Source of the DNA: Bacteroidales bacterium
GTDB taxonomy: Bacteria > Bacteroidota > Bacteroidia > Bacteroidales > UBA7960
Direction: 5' to 3'
NCBI GenBank assembly: GCA_007131125.1
Contig: SLRE01000175.1
Span: 1 to 6,028 of the forward strand
DNA: 6,028 nucleotides
Shown one piece after another: positions 1-6,028 of this stretch (position 1 is its first letter; each line of letters opens with the position of its first letter). The translations under genes and the position numbers were made by a program. The notes beneath the pieces are model-generated. The model was not told the DNA's origin. It saw nothing but the letters and a program-made list of their open reading frames with translations, and searched no databases.

Positions 1-228
1 CGGGGAGAAAAGATCAACCTGTCCAATATTGAAAAGTCGATCAAGGAAGACTTGCAGGACATCAAAAAAAACCTCAGAGACCTCTCCAAAGACAAGGGGA
101 CAAAAAAACAAACCAAAGCAAACCGCAACGGCCGGTGCTTCCATGCAGACTGCCTGCAAACAGGGCAAACCAAACGATACAACACAAATTTTATTGTCAG
201 CTGTCAAAAGTGTAAAGAAATCTTTTGA
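1..228 (+). CDS. 3' end of an unrecognised gene (helical segment plus cysteine-containing tail)
   Basis: The frame starting at base 1 is open from the left edge to a TGA at 226-228, giving 75 C-terminal residues of a protein whose start is outside the window. Residues 5-28 look like an amphipathic, coiled-coil-like helix, with Ile/Leu at 7, 10, 14, 18, 21, 25 and 28 and charged residues between them. A Lys/Asn/Gln-rich linker (about 30-45) follows. The tail carries C46, C51, C68 and C71; the last pair (CQKC) resembles a zinc-ribbon knuckle. Codons in the first 100 bases look normal for the window (ATC AAC CTG TCC, GAA GAC TTG CAG), which favours this frame. A second frame is also open to 313, so a frameshift or another reading cannot be excluded. 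The gene converges on the acyl-CoA synthetase gene and overlaps its last 32 bases. I do not recognise the family, and no function is proposed. Confidence 0.45.
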   Translation, partial: RGEKINLSNIEKSIKEDLQDIKKNLRDLSKDKGTKKQTKANRNGRCFHADCLQTGQTKRYNTNFIVSCQKCKEIF

Positions 229-1852
229 TACTTTTTTTCGGGGTTTTCTCAAACTCCTCGGGAACTATTTGAATTTTACTAATATTCATATAGGCCGGGA
301 TCTGGTTGTTTAGTTGCGATTTGTGGTGTTCAAGGGTTTGTTTTAGTTGTTTTTCAGTAATGTTCAGTCTGTCCACTGCTTCATAGTCGGGGTATATCAA
401 TGCAGTGAGTACCCCTTTTTGCTCAACCACCAGGGCTTCCTGGATAAACGGCATGTTGTTGAGCCTTGCTTCAATCTCTTCCGGATAGATATTCTGTCCT
501 GAAGCCCCAAGGATCATGCTCTTTGAGCGTCCTTTAATGTATATGAATTGGTCCTTGTCAATAAGTCCAAGGTCTCCGGTGTGGAGCCAACCCTCTTCAT
601 TAAGGGAAGCTTTTGTTGCTTCAGGATTTTTGTAGTACCCCTGCATTACATTTTCACCCCTGACCATTATTTCTCCAACATCATTATAGGGATCAGGACT
701 GTCGATTTTTACTTCAAGGGTATCAACGATTTTTCCCGAAGAACCAATCCGGGTTTTGTCCCAGTTGGCATAACTGATAAGGGGACCACATTCTGTCATT
801 CCATAACCAATGGAAAAGGGAAATCCTATTTTATTCAGAAACAACTCAACATCCTGGTTAAGGGGCGCACCCCCGATAACCACCTCATGGAAGTTGTTGC
901 CAAAGGCGGCGCTTAGTTTTGCGTTTATTTTTTTGTAGATCAGTTTATTCAGCAGGGGTGTTTTTAACAGCAGCTGCATGCTGCTTTTGCTGATAACCGG
1001 CAACAATTGCTTTTTATAGATTTTTTCAATGATCAGCGGTACCGACAATACAAGTCTGGGACGGATTTCCTTAAAAGCCTGCAAAATAATTTTCGGGGAA
1101 GGGGTTTTGGTCAGGAAAGTAATATGGCAGCCAAGGGTAAATGGCCATAGAAATTCAAAAGCACATCCGTAGGCGTGGGCCAGGGGTAGAAAGGAAACAA
1201 TGGCATCCCCGGGATCTAGCGGCATATTGTTGTTGGCATAAACCACATTGGCAGTCAGGCTGTTGTGGGGTATCATCACACCTTTTGTAAATCCGGTTGT
1301 TCCTGAAGTATAGCTGATCACAGCCAGTTCAGCATTCGAAACGGGCTTGAACTGAATATCATCAGGTGCCGGCCCATCGGGAAATTTTTTGCTGAAGCTG
1401 TTTTCAGCCTTATCCATGGATGCCTTCAGCTTTTTCCTGTCTTCCAGCGCGGAAAAATCCTGCAGGGAAATAAAGCCTTTAACTTTAGATATTTTTTGTG
1501 TGTCAAGGTTTTCAAAGATATTGTCTGCAATGAAAACCATCAGGGCATCTGAATGGTTTATAATGTGTTCAACATCCCTGGGTTTAAAATCGGGTAAAAC
1601 CGGCACTACCACTGCTCCATAAGTGATAATTCCAAGGTAGGTAATGCCCCAGTTGGCGGAATTTTTTCCTACAAGGGCAATTTTTTCCCCAGGCTTAATG
1701 CCGCATTCCTCAAACAAAAAATGAAGTTTCAGAATGCGGGAACCCACATCAGAAAATTGAAACGTTTTGCCCTGGTAATCTGTAAATGCCGGGCTGTCCC
1801 AATTGTTTTTTATGCTTTTGCTGATAAAGTCAGTAAGGTTTTCCTTCATCAT
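197..1852 (-). CDS. Long-chain acyl-CoA synthetase (AMP-binding, FadD/FAA1-like)
   Basis: This is a member of the ANL superfamily of adenylating enzymes. By family it should activate a fatty acid with ATP to an acyl-adenylate and then form acyl-CoA, in the cytoplasm or at the inner face of the membrane. In a 551-residue numbering the core motifs appear in order: the phosphate-binding loop YTSGTTGFTKG (181-191), IGGAPL (326-331), YGMTE (350-354), TGDLG (425-429), the hinge motif starting GRSKSMILGASG (441-452) and YPEEIE (456-461), and the C-terminal TPKKSIKR (537-544). Length and end-to-end motifs indicate an intact gene. The start is placed at tandem ATGs (1852-1850 and 1849-1847), giving MMKENLTDFI. 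The frame stays open to an ATG at 1966, but that adds 38 residues of unconvincing sequence and would run through the intergenic promoter region. No Shine-Dalgarno is seen. The position that normally holds the catalytic A10 lysine reads as Ser541. Chain-length specificity cannot be read from the sequence. It is transcribed divergently from uvrA, with no co-directional neighbour in view. Confidence 0.92.
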   Translation of the reverse strand: MMKENLTDFISKSIKNNWDSPAFTDYQGKTFQFSDVGSRILKLHFLFEECGIKPGEKIALVGKNSANWGITYLGIITYGAVVVPVLPDFKPRDVEHIINHSDALMVFIADNIFENLDTQKISKVKGFISLQDFSALEDRKKLKASMDKAENSFSKKFPDGPAPDDIQFKPVSNAELAVISYTSGTTGFTKGVMIPHNSLTANVVYANNNMPLDPGDAIVSFLPLAHAYGCAFEFLWPFTLGCHITFLTKTPSPKIILQAFKEIRPRLVLSVPLIIEKIYKKQLLPVISKSSMQLLLKTPLLNKLIYKKINAKLSAAFGNNFHEVVIGGAPLNQDVELFLNKIGFPFSIGYGMTECGPLISYANWDKTRIGSSGKIVDTLEVKIDSPDPYNDVGEIMVRGENVMQGYYKNPEATKASLNEEGWLHTGDLGLIDKDQFIYIKGRSKSMILGASGQNIYPEEIEARLNNMPFIQEALVVEQKGVLTALIYPDYEAVDRLNITEKQLKQTLEHHKSQLNNQIPAYMNISKIQIVPEEFEKTPKKSIKRFLYTFDS

Positions 1853-1902
1853 AACATGATAATTTTTGGGTGAAAATATGATGCTTCTCAAGGTGCAATT
1901 TA

Positions 1903-1910
1903 CAAATAAA
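1903..1910 (-). promoter_or_regulatory. Candidate -7 element for the acyl-CoA synthetase gene
   Basis: Read on the minus strand this is TTTATTTG, matching seven of eight positions of the Bacteroidota TAnnTTTG -7 consensus. It lies about 50 bases upstream of the chosen tandem ATG start, which would leave a leader of roughly 45 bases. No convincing -33 TTTG is seen at the expected distance, and the region is A/T-rich, so a chance match is quite possible. Confidence 0.28.
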
Positions 1911-1992
1911 CCCATAAAATAAAAAAGTTTGCAGGCGATTCGGAGGGTAAAGCATCCCGTAGCCAAAAGTTTTCCGGTTTATTCATCTCAAT

Positions 1993-2019
1993 AAATAATG
2001 GTAATTTTGCAGATTATTT
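1993..2019. repeat. Short inverted repeat around the uvrA -7 element
   Basis: AAATAAT (1993-1999) and ATTATTT (2013-2019) are perfect 7-base inverted copies separated by 13 bases. The candidate uvrA -7 box at 2002-2009 lies entirely within the spacer. The geometry would suit a dimeric repressor covering the promoter, but the arms are pure A/T in an A/T-rich region and could arise by chance. It does not resemble any operator I can name. Confidence 0.25.
2002..2009 (+). promoter_or_regulatory. Candidate uvrA -7 promoter element (TAATTTTG)
   Basis: TAATTTTG is an exact match to the TAnnTTTG consensus used by the Bacteroidota primary sigma factor. It ends 17 bases before the uvrA ATG, so initiation about six bases downstream would give a very short leader of around a dozen bases. 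The -33 side is weak: only GTTTA at 1977-1981, 20 bases upstream, falls near the expected position. No purine-rich ribosome-binding site precedes the ATG, as is common in this phylum. Confidence 0.45.
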
Positions 2020-2026
2020 TGGTTAT

Positions 2027-4870
2027 ATGAGTACTACCAAGGCCAAAGCCATTGATCAATACGATCCTAAAGAATACCTTTTGATAAAGGGTGCCCGGGT
2101 TCACAACCTGAAAAACGTGGATGCCATTATCAGGCGCAACCGCCTTGTGGTGATCACCGGCCTTTCAGGATCGGGCAAATCTTCCCTTGCCTTTGATACC
2201 TTGTATTCGGAAGGGCAGCGCCGCTATGTGGAAAGCCTGAGCGCTTATGCACGGCAATTTCTTGGAAGAATGCACAAGCCCGAAGTCGACTACATTAAAG
2301 GGATTTCCCCTGCCATTGCCATTGAGCAAAAGGTCAACACCCGAAATCCACGGTCAACGGTCGGCACCTCAACAGAAATCTACGAATACCTGAAGCTGCT
2401 GTTTGCCCGCATCGGCAAAACCCATTCTCCCATCTCCGGAAACGTGGTAAAGCGCCACAGCGTATCTGATGTTGCCGACCACGCCCTGTCGCTTCCGGAA
2501 GGCACAATGGTTATGGTACTGGCACCTCTGAGCCTTCGCGAGGGAAGATCACTTGAAGAGCAGCTTAAAATTCTGTTGCAGCAGGGGTTTTCAAGAATGA
2601 TGATCAACGATGAGGTTGAACGCATAGAAGATATTTTGCCCGGTTTGCAAAAAAAACCTGTTCAGAAAAAACCCTGCATTGTTATCGACCGCTTTTCTGT
2701 GCAAGCCGATGATTCTGATCTGGTGAGCCGTGTGGCAGATTCGGTGCAAACAGCTTTTTATGAAGGAGATGGAGAATGCATGCTGCAATATGAAGAAAAA
2801 GGAAAAACAAAAGAGGCCCATTTTTCCAACCGGTTCGAACTGGACGGCATTAGCTTTGAAAAACCAACCGTTAACCTGTTTACCTTCAACAATCCCTATG
2901 GCGCCTGTAAATCCTGCGAAGGCTTTGGTAGTGTTATCGGTATTGATCCCGACCTGGTGATCCCCAACAAGCGGCTATCGGTTTATGAAGGTGCCATTGC
3001 CTGCTGGAAAGGCGAAAAAATGGGCAAATGGAAAGACCGCCTGGTAAACAATGCTTATAAATTCGATTTCCCTATTCATAAGCCTTATGCCCAGCTTACC
3101 GAAGAACAAAAAGACCTGCTATGGAAGGGCAACCGTTATTTTAAGGGATTGAATGACTTCTTCCGTATGGTGGAAGAAAATACATACAAAATCCAGTACA
3201 GGGTAATGTTGTCGCGTTACAGGGGAAAAACCACATGCAGCGAATGTCAGGGTACCCGCCTGAGAAAGGATGCCAATTACGTGAAGGTGGGAGGCAGGTC
3301 CATTACCGACCTGGTGTTGATGCCCCTTGAACGGCTGAAAATTTTTTTTCATTGCATTACCCTGGATGAACATGAAAGGGAGGTGTCCAGGCGGCTGCTT
3401 ACTGAAATCAACAACCGTCTGGAATACCTCAATGATGTCGGGCTGGGTTACCTGACTCTGAACCGGCTTTCATCAAGCCTTTCCGGAGGAGAGTCGCAGC
3501 GCATCAACCTTGCTACTTCCCTGGGAAGCAGCCTGGTAGGCTCACTTTATATTCTGGATGAGCCCAGTATTGGTCTTCATCAGCGCGACAACCACCGCCT
3601 GATAAAGGTTTTGAAAAAACTGAGAGATATAGGAAACACGGTAATTGTAGTAGAGCACGATGAGGACATCATGCGCGCTGCCGATCAGGTGATCGACATT
3701 GGGCCCCTGGCCGGAACCGGGGGAGGAGAGATACTTTTCCAGGGCCCTTTGGAAGGATTGCTGAAAGACAACAAAAGCCTTACGGCCCGGTACCTGAATC
3801 GTGAACTCCTGATTGAGGTGCCTGATAAAAGAAGAAAGTGGAAAGAGTTTATCGAATTGAAAGGGGTGAGACAGCACAACCTCAAGGGTTTCGATGCCAG
3901 AATACCCTTGCAGGTTATGACGGTGATAACCGGGGTGAGTGGCTCCGGCAAAACCTCCCTCGTAAAAACCATTCTGTATCCCTCCCTGAAAAAACTTTAC
4001 GGAGGTTACGGCGAACGCACCGGGCTTTTTGATGAATTGGACGGGGATACCCAAAGCCTGAAAAATGTTGAATACATTGACCAGAATCCCATTGGAAAAT
4101 CCTCCCGCTCCAATCCTGTTACATACATAAAGGCTTATGATGAAATCCGCAATCTTTATGCTGATCAGCCGCTTGCCAAAACCCGTGGCTACACCCCCGG
4201 GTTCTTCTCGTTTAATATTGAGGGTGGGCGTTGCCCCGAGTGTGAAGGTGAAGGAAGTGTGAAGATAGAAATGCAGTTCATGGCCGATATTACCCTGATT
4301 TGCGAGGAATGTAAAGGGAGCCGGTTTAAGGAAGAAATTCAGGATGTGGTTTTTGAAGAAAAAACCATCAGCGATATCCTGGAGTTTACCGTTGAGGATG
4401 CCATAGCGTTCTTTTCAGAAAAAGGGGGAAAATATCCGGTTTGCGGGCGCATTGCAACAAAGTTGCAACCTCTGGCAGATGTGGGTCTGGGATATGTCCG
4501 CCTGGGCCAGCCTTCCAGTACCCTCAGCGGGGGAGAAGCGCAACGGATTAAACTGGCTTCTTTTTTAACGAAAGGCATCACCCCCGACAAAACCCTCTTC
4601 ATCTTTGATGAACCAACTACAGGCCTTCACTTTCACGACATCCACAAGTTGCTGCAAGCTTTTAATGCACTGCTTGACAATGGGCACTCTCTGCTTATAG
4701 TTGAACACAATCCTGAGATCATCAAATGTGCCGACTGGGTCCTGGATTTAGGGCCGGAGGGAGGAGAAAAAGGAGGGAACCTGGTATTTGAAGGCACCCC
4801 CGAAGATATGGTTCTTAATGAGGTTTCTCATACAGGCAGATTTTTGAAGGAAAGAATCCAAAACCATTAA
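2027..4870 (+). CDS. uvrA: Excinuclease ABC subunit A (UvrA)
   Basis: UvrA is the damage-sensing ATPase of nucleotide excision repair. As a dimer it scans DNA with UvrB, loads UvrB at lesions and leaves before UvrC cuts. The 947 residues are close to the roughly 940 usual for the family and hold two complete ABC ATPase modules. Module I has Walker A GLSGSGKSS (45-53), signature LSGGESQ (485-491), Walker B YILDEPS (508-514) and H-loop VEHD (542-545). Module II has Walker A GVSGSGKTS (636-644), LSGGEAQR (833-840), LFIFDEPT (857-864) and VEHN (892-895). The stretch from about 130 to 400 should hold the UvrB-binding and insertion domains. The C-terminal zinc finger is intact (C736, C739, C759, C762). 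The N-terminal zinc module keeps only C294 and C297, and its partner cysteines are absent. A CSEC motif lies at 404-407. The ATG at 2027 is the only ATG, GTG or TTG before the upstream in-frame stop (1907-1909). The gene appears monocistronic: a divergent neighbour lies upstream and a terminator follows the stop directly. Confidence 0.97.
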   Translation: MSTTKAKAIDQYDPKEYLLIKGARVHNLKNVDAIIRRNRLVVITGLSGSGKSSLAFDTLYSEGQRRYVESLSAYARQFLGRMHKPEVDYIKGISPAIAIEQKVNTRNPRSTVGTSTEIYEYLKLLFARIGKTHSPISGNVVKRHSVSDVADHALSLPEGTMVMVLAPLSLREGRSLEEQLKILLQQGFSRMMINDEVERIEDILPGLQKKPVQKKPCIVIDRFSVQADDSDLVSRVADSVQTAFYEGDGECMLQYEEKGKTKEAHFSNRFELDGISFEKPTVNLFTFNNPYGACKSCEGFGSVIGIDPDLVIPNKRLSVYEGAIACWKGEKMGKWKDRLVNNAYKFDFPIHKPYAQLTEEQKDLLWKGNRYFKGLNDFFRMVEENTYKIQYRVMLSRYRGKTTCSECQGTRLRKDANYVKVGGRSITDLVLMPLERLKIFFHCITLDEHEREVSRRLLTEINNRLEYLNDVGLGYLTLNRLSSSLSGGESQRINLATSLGSSLVGSLYILDEPSIGLHQRDNHRLIKVLKKLRDIGNTVIVVEHDEDIMRAADQVIDIGPLAGTGGGEILFQGPLEGLLKDNKSLTARYLNRELLIEVPDKRRKWKEFIELKGVRQHNLKGFDARIPLQVMTVITGVSGSGKTSLVKTILYPSLKKLYGGYGERTGLFDELDGDTQSLKNVEYIDQNPIGKSSRSNPVTYIKAYDEIRNLYADQPLAKTRGYTPGFFSFNIEGGRCPECEGEGSVKIEMQFMADITLICEECKGSRFKEEIQDVVFEEKTISDILEFTVEDAIAFFSEKGGKYPVCGRIATKLQPLADVGLGYVRLGQPSSTLSGGEAQRIKLASFLTKGITPDKTLFIFDEPTTGLHFHDIHKLLQAFNALLDNGHSLLIVEHNPEIIKCADWVLDLGPEGGEKGGNLVFEGTPEDMVLNEVSHTGRFLKERIQNH

Positions 4871-4874
4871 ATAC

Positions 4875-4910
4875 AAAAAAAACCCGGAGAAACACTCCCC
4901 GGGTTTTTTT
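4875..4910. terminator. Bidirectional intrinsic terminator between uvrA and the aminotransferase gene
   Basis: The hairpin arms are a run of eight A followed by CCCGG (4875-4887) and CCGGG followed by seven T (4899-4910), with an 11-base loop. An alternative fold pairs GGAG (4886-4889) with CTCC (4895-4898) at the cost of a two-base bulge. Because the GC stem is flanked by an A-tract on the left and a T-tract on the right, the transcript from either strand ends in a U-run. It begins 4 bases after the uvrA stop and lies 13 bases beyond the stop of the convergent aminotransferase gene, so it can serve both. Confidence 0.87.
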
Positions 4911-4923
4911 CCACAAATAAGTT

Positions 4924-6028
4924 TTAAACAGTCTTTCCGGGATATTCTTTGAGGGCTTCCTGCAGGCAGCGCATGGCCTTTTTCAAATCCTCAACGTTGA
5001 GCACATAAGAAATACGAACTTCCGTTTTGCCGGCACCCGGGGTAGAATAAAAGCCTGTGGCCGGGGCAAGCATCACGGTTTGTCCCTCATAGTTAAAAGA
5101 CTCCAGCAACCACTGGCAGAATTTATCGCTGTCTTCTATTGGCAGGCTTGCGGTTACATAAAATGCTCCTTTCGGGTTGGGGCAAACCACGCCCTGCATG
5201 TTGTTCAGGGCTTCAACCACTGCGTTTCGGCGTGCAAAATATTCGTCAATGATTTCGGTAAAATAGCTGTCGGGGGTTTCCATGGCAGCCTCAGCGGCAT
5301 ACTGTCCTAAAGAAGGCGGACTAAGGCGCGCCTGGGCAAACTTCATGGCGGTTTTCATCACCTCCTTGTTGCGGGAAATCATGCAGCCGATGCGAATACC
5401 ACAGGCACTGTAGCGCTTGGAAACAGAATCAAAAAGGACCACGTTTTCCTCAAGTCCTTCCAGGTTCATAACCGAATGATGGGTGGTGCCGTCATAGCAA
5501 AACTCCCGGTAAACCTCATCGGCAAACAGGAACAGGTCATGTTTTTTTACAATCTCACGAAGTACATCCAGTTCTTCTTTAGAATAGAGATATCCCGTGG
5601 GGTTGTTGGGGTTGCAGATCAAGATGGCTTTGGTTGCCGGTGTTATGGCCTTTTCAAATTCGGAGATGGGCGGCAATGCAAAACCGGTTTCAATATTCGA
5701 AATGATGGGCTTAACCTTTACCCCGGCGCTGGTGGCAAAACCATTGTAATTGGCATAAAATGGTTCTGGAATAATGATTTCGTCTCCAGGGTTCAAACAG
5801 GTTTGCACCCCAAAAAGAATGGCTTCCGAAGCTCCTGCTCCAACTATTATGTCGTCGGGTGTGATGTGGATGTCGTGCTTCGCATAATACTGGCACAACT
5901 TTTCCCGGTAGGAAAGAATCCCTGCAGAATGACTGTATTCAATTACTTTTACATCCAGGTTGTGCATGGCATCTATCATGCTCTGGGGAGTGGGAATATC
6001 GGGCTGCCCGATATTCAAATGAAAGACC
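4924..6028 (-). CDS. PLP-dependent class I/II aminotransferase (AspB-like), 5' end outside the window
   Basis: This is a fold-type I PLP enzyme of the aspartate-aminotransferase superfamily, expected to move an amino group between an amino acid and a 2-oxo acid in the cytoplasm. The visible protein begins VFHLNIGQPDIPTP, a block normally preceded by a few dozen residues in this family, so the gene is cut by the right edge. The TTG at 6018-6016 is an internal Leu codon, not the start. Counting that Leu as residue 1, the protein shows GAGASEA (60-66, cofactor phosphate region), PEPFYANY (84-91), NPNNPTG (136-142), ADEVY (166-170, with D167 for the pyridine nitrogen), SVSK with Schiff-base lysine K201, R209 near the phosphate, and RISY with R335, the likely substrate carboxylate-binding arginine. 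All key residues are present and the frame is unbroken to TAA at 4926-4924. The substrate cannot be fixed: aspartate, alanine or aromatic specificity all occur in such proteins. It converges on uvrA and shares its terminator. Confidence 0.93.
   Translation of the reverse strand, partial: VFHLNIGQPDIPTPQSMIDAMHNLDVKVIEYSHSAGILSYREKLCQYYAKHDIHITPDDIIVGAGASEAILFGVQTCLNPGDEIIIPEPFYANYNGFATSAGVKVKPIISNIETGFALPPISEFEKAITPATKAILICNPNNPTGYLYSKEELDVLREIVKKHDLFLFADEVYREFCYDGTTHHSVMNLEGLEENVVLFDSVSKRYSACGIRIGCMISRNKEVMKTAMKFAQARLSPPSLGQYAAEAAMETPDSYFTEIIDEYFARRNAVVEALNNMQGVVCPNPKGAFYVTASLPIEDSDKFCQWLLESFNYEGQTVMLAPATGFYSTPGAGKTEVRISYVLNVEDLKKAMRCLQEALKEYPGKTV

Noticed and set aside
144..166. Small overlapping hairpins (TGCAG/CTGCA at 144-158 and GCCTG/CAGGC-like at 152-166) as a terminator for the acyl-CoA synthetase gene.
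   Set aside because: The stems are about five base pairs and no U-run follows directly in either direction.
29..313. The alternative plus-strand frame that could extend the left-edge gene to 313.
   Set aside because: Its first third is an implausible Ser/Thr/Arg/Lys-rich string and its codons look less natural than those of the frame ending at 228. It would also overlap the synthetase gene by 117 bases. It remains possible only if there is a frameshift near the A-runs at 66-73 or 104-110.
548..916. A 122-codon open frame on the plus strand opposite the acyl-CoA synthetase gene.
   Set aside because: It is antisense to conserved adenylation motifs, has no promoter-like sequence of its own that I can see, and reads as a shadow of the real gene.
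3342..3349. A run of eight T inside uvrA as a possible site of programmed slippage.
   Set aside because: The frame continues through it with normal conserved UvrA sequence on both sides and both ATPase modules complete, so there is no sign that slippage has a role.
3542..4054. A 170-codon open frame on the minus strand inside uvrA.
   Set aside because: It lies entirely antisense to the conserved end of ABC module I and the start of module II of UvrA, its translation shows no recognisable domain, and such frames are common opposite well-biased coding sequence.
5711..5896. A 61-codon minus-strand frame within the aminotransferase gene.
   Set aside because: It is in a different frame from the intact, conserved aminotransferase on the same strand, and its translation is rich in His/Arg/Ser with no domain.
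6016..6018. The TTG at 6018-6016 as the start codon of the aminotransferase.
   Set aside because: The reading frame continues upstream to the edge as VFH, matching the family block VxHLNIGQPDIPTP, so this codon is an internal leucine.

Overview
The window looks like an ordinary chromosomal housekeeping segment from a member of the Bacteroidota. Three things point there. A TAnnTTTG-type -7 element, the form used by the primary sigma factor of that phylum, precedes uvrA. There is no Shine-Dalgarno sequence in front of either visible start. The proteins also have a Bacteroidota look: UvrA has lost the first cysteine pair of its N-terminal zinc module, and the aminotransferase has an SVSKRYSACG lysine motif. 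A finer placement cannot be made from the sequence alone.

Layout, left to right. The 3' end of an unrecognised plus-strand gene enters from the left edge (1-228). Its last 32 bases overlap, tail to tail, the end of a minus-strand long-chain acyl-CoA synthetase gene (197-1852). A 174-base divergent intergenic region (1853-2026) follows, holding candidate promoters for both flanking genes and a short inverted repeat. A complete uvrA gene runs on the plus strand (2027-4870). It ends at a strong hairpin with an A-tract on one side and a T-tract on the other (4875-4910), which can stop transcription from both directions. A minus-strand PLP-dependent aminotransferase gene (4924 to the right edge) converges on this hairpin, and its first few dozen codons lie outside the window.

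The genes do not form one pathway. The acyl-CoA synthetase belongs to lipid metabolism, UvrA to nucleotide excision repair and the aminotransferase to amino-acid metabolism. The alternating orientations (+, -, +, -) mean that no two neighbours share an operon inside the window. I found no mobile element, CRISPR array, RNA gene or defence-like cluster, and nothing that suggests an undescribed system. The points most worth checking are residue-level ones: a serine at the usual catalytic-lysine position of the acyl-CoA synthetase, the missing zinc ligands in UvrA, and the identity of the cysteine-containing partial protein at the left edge.
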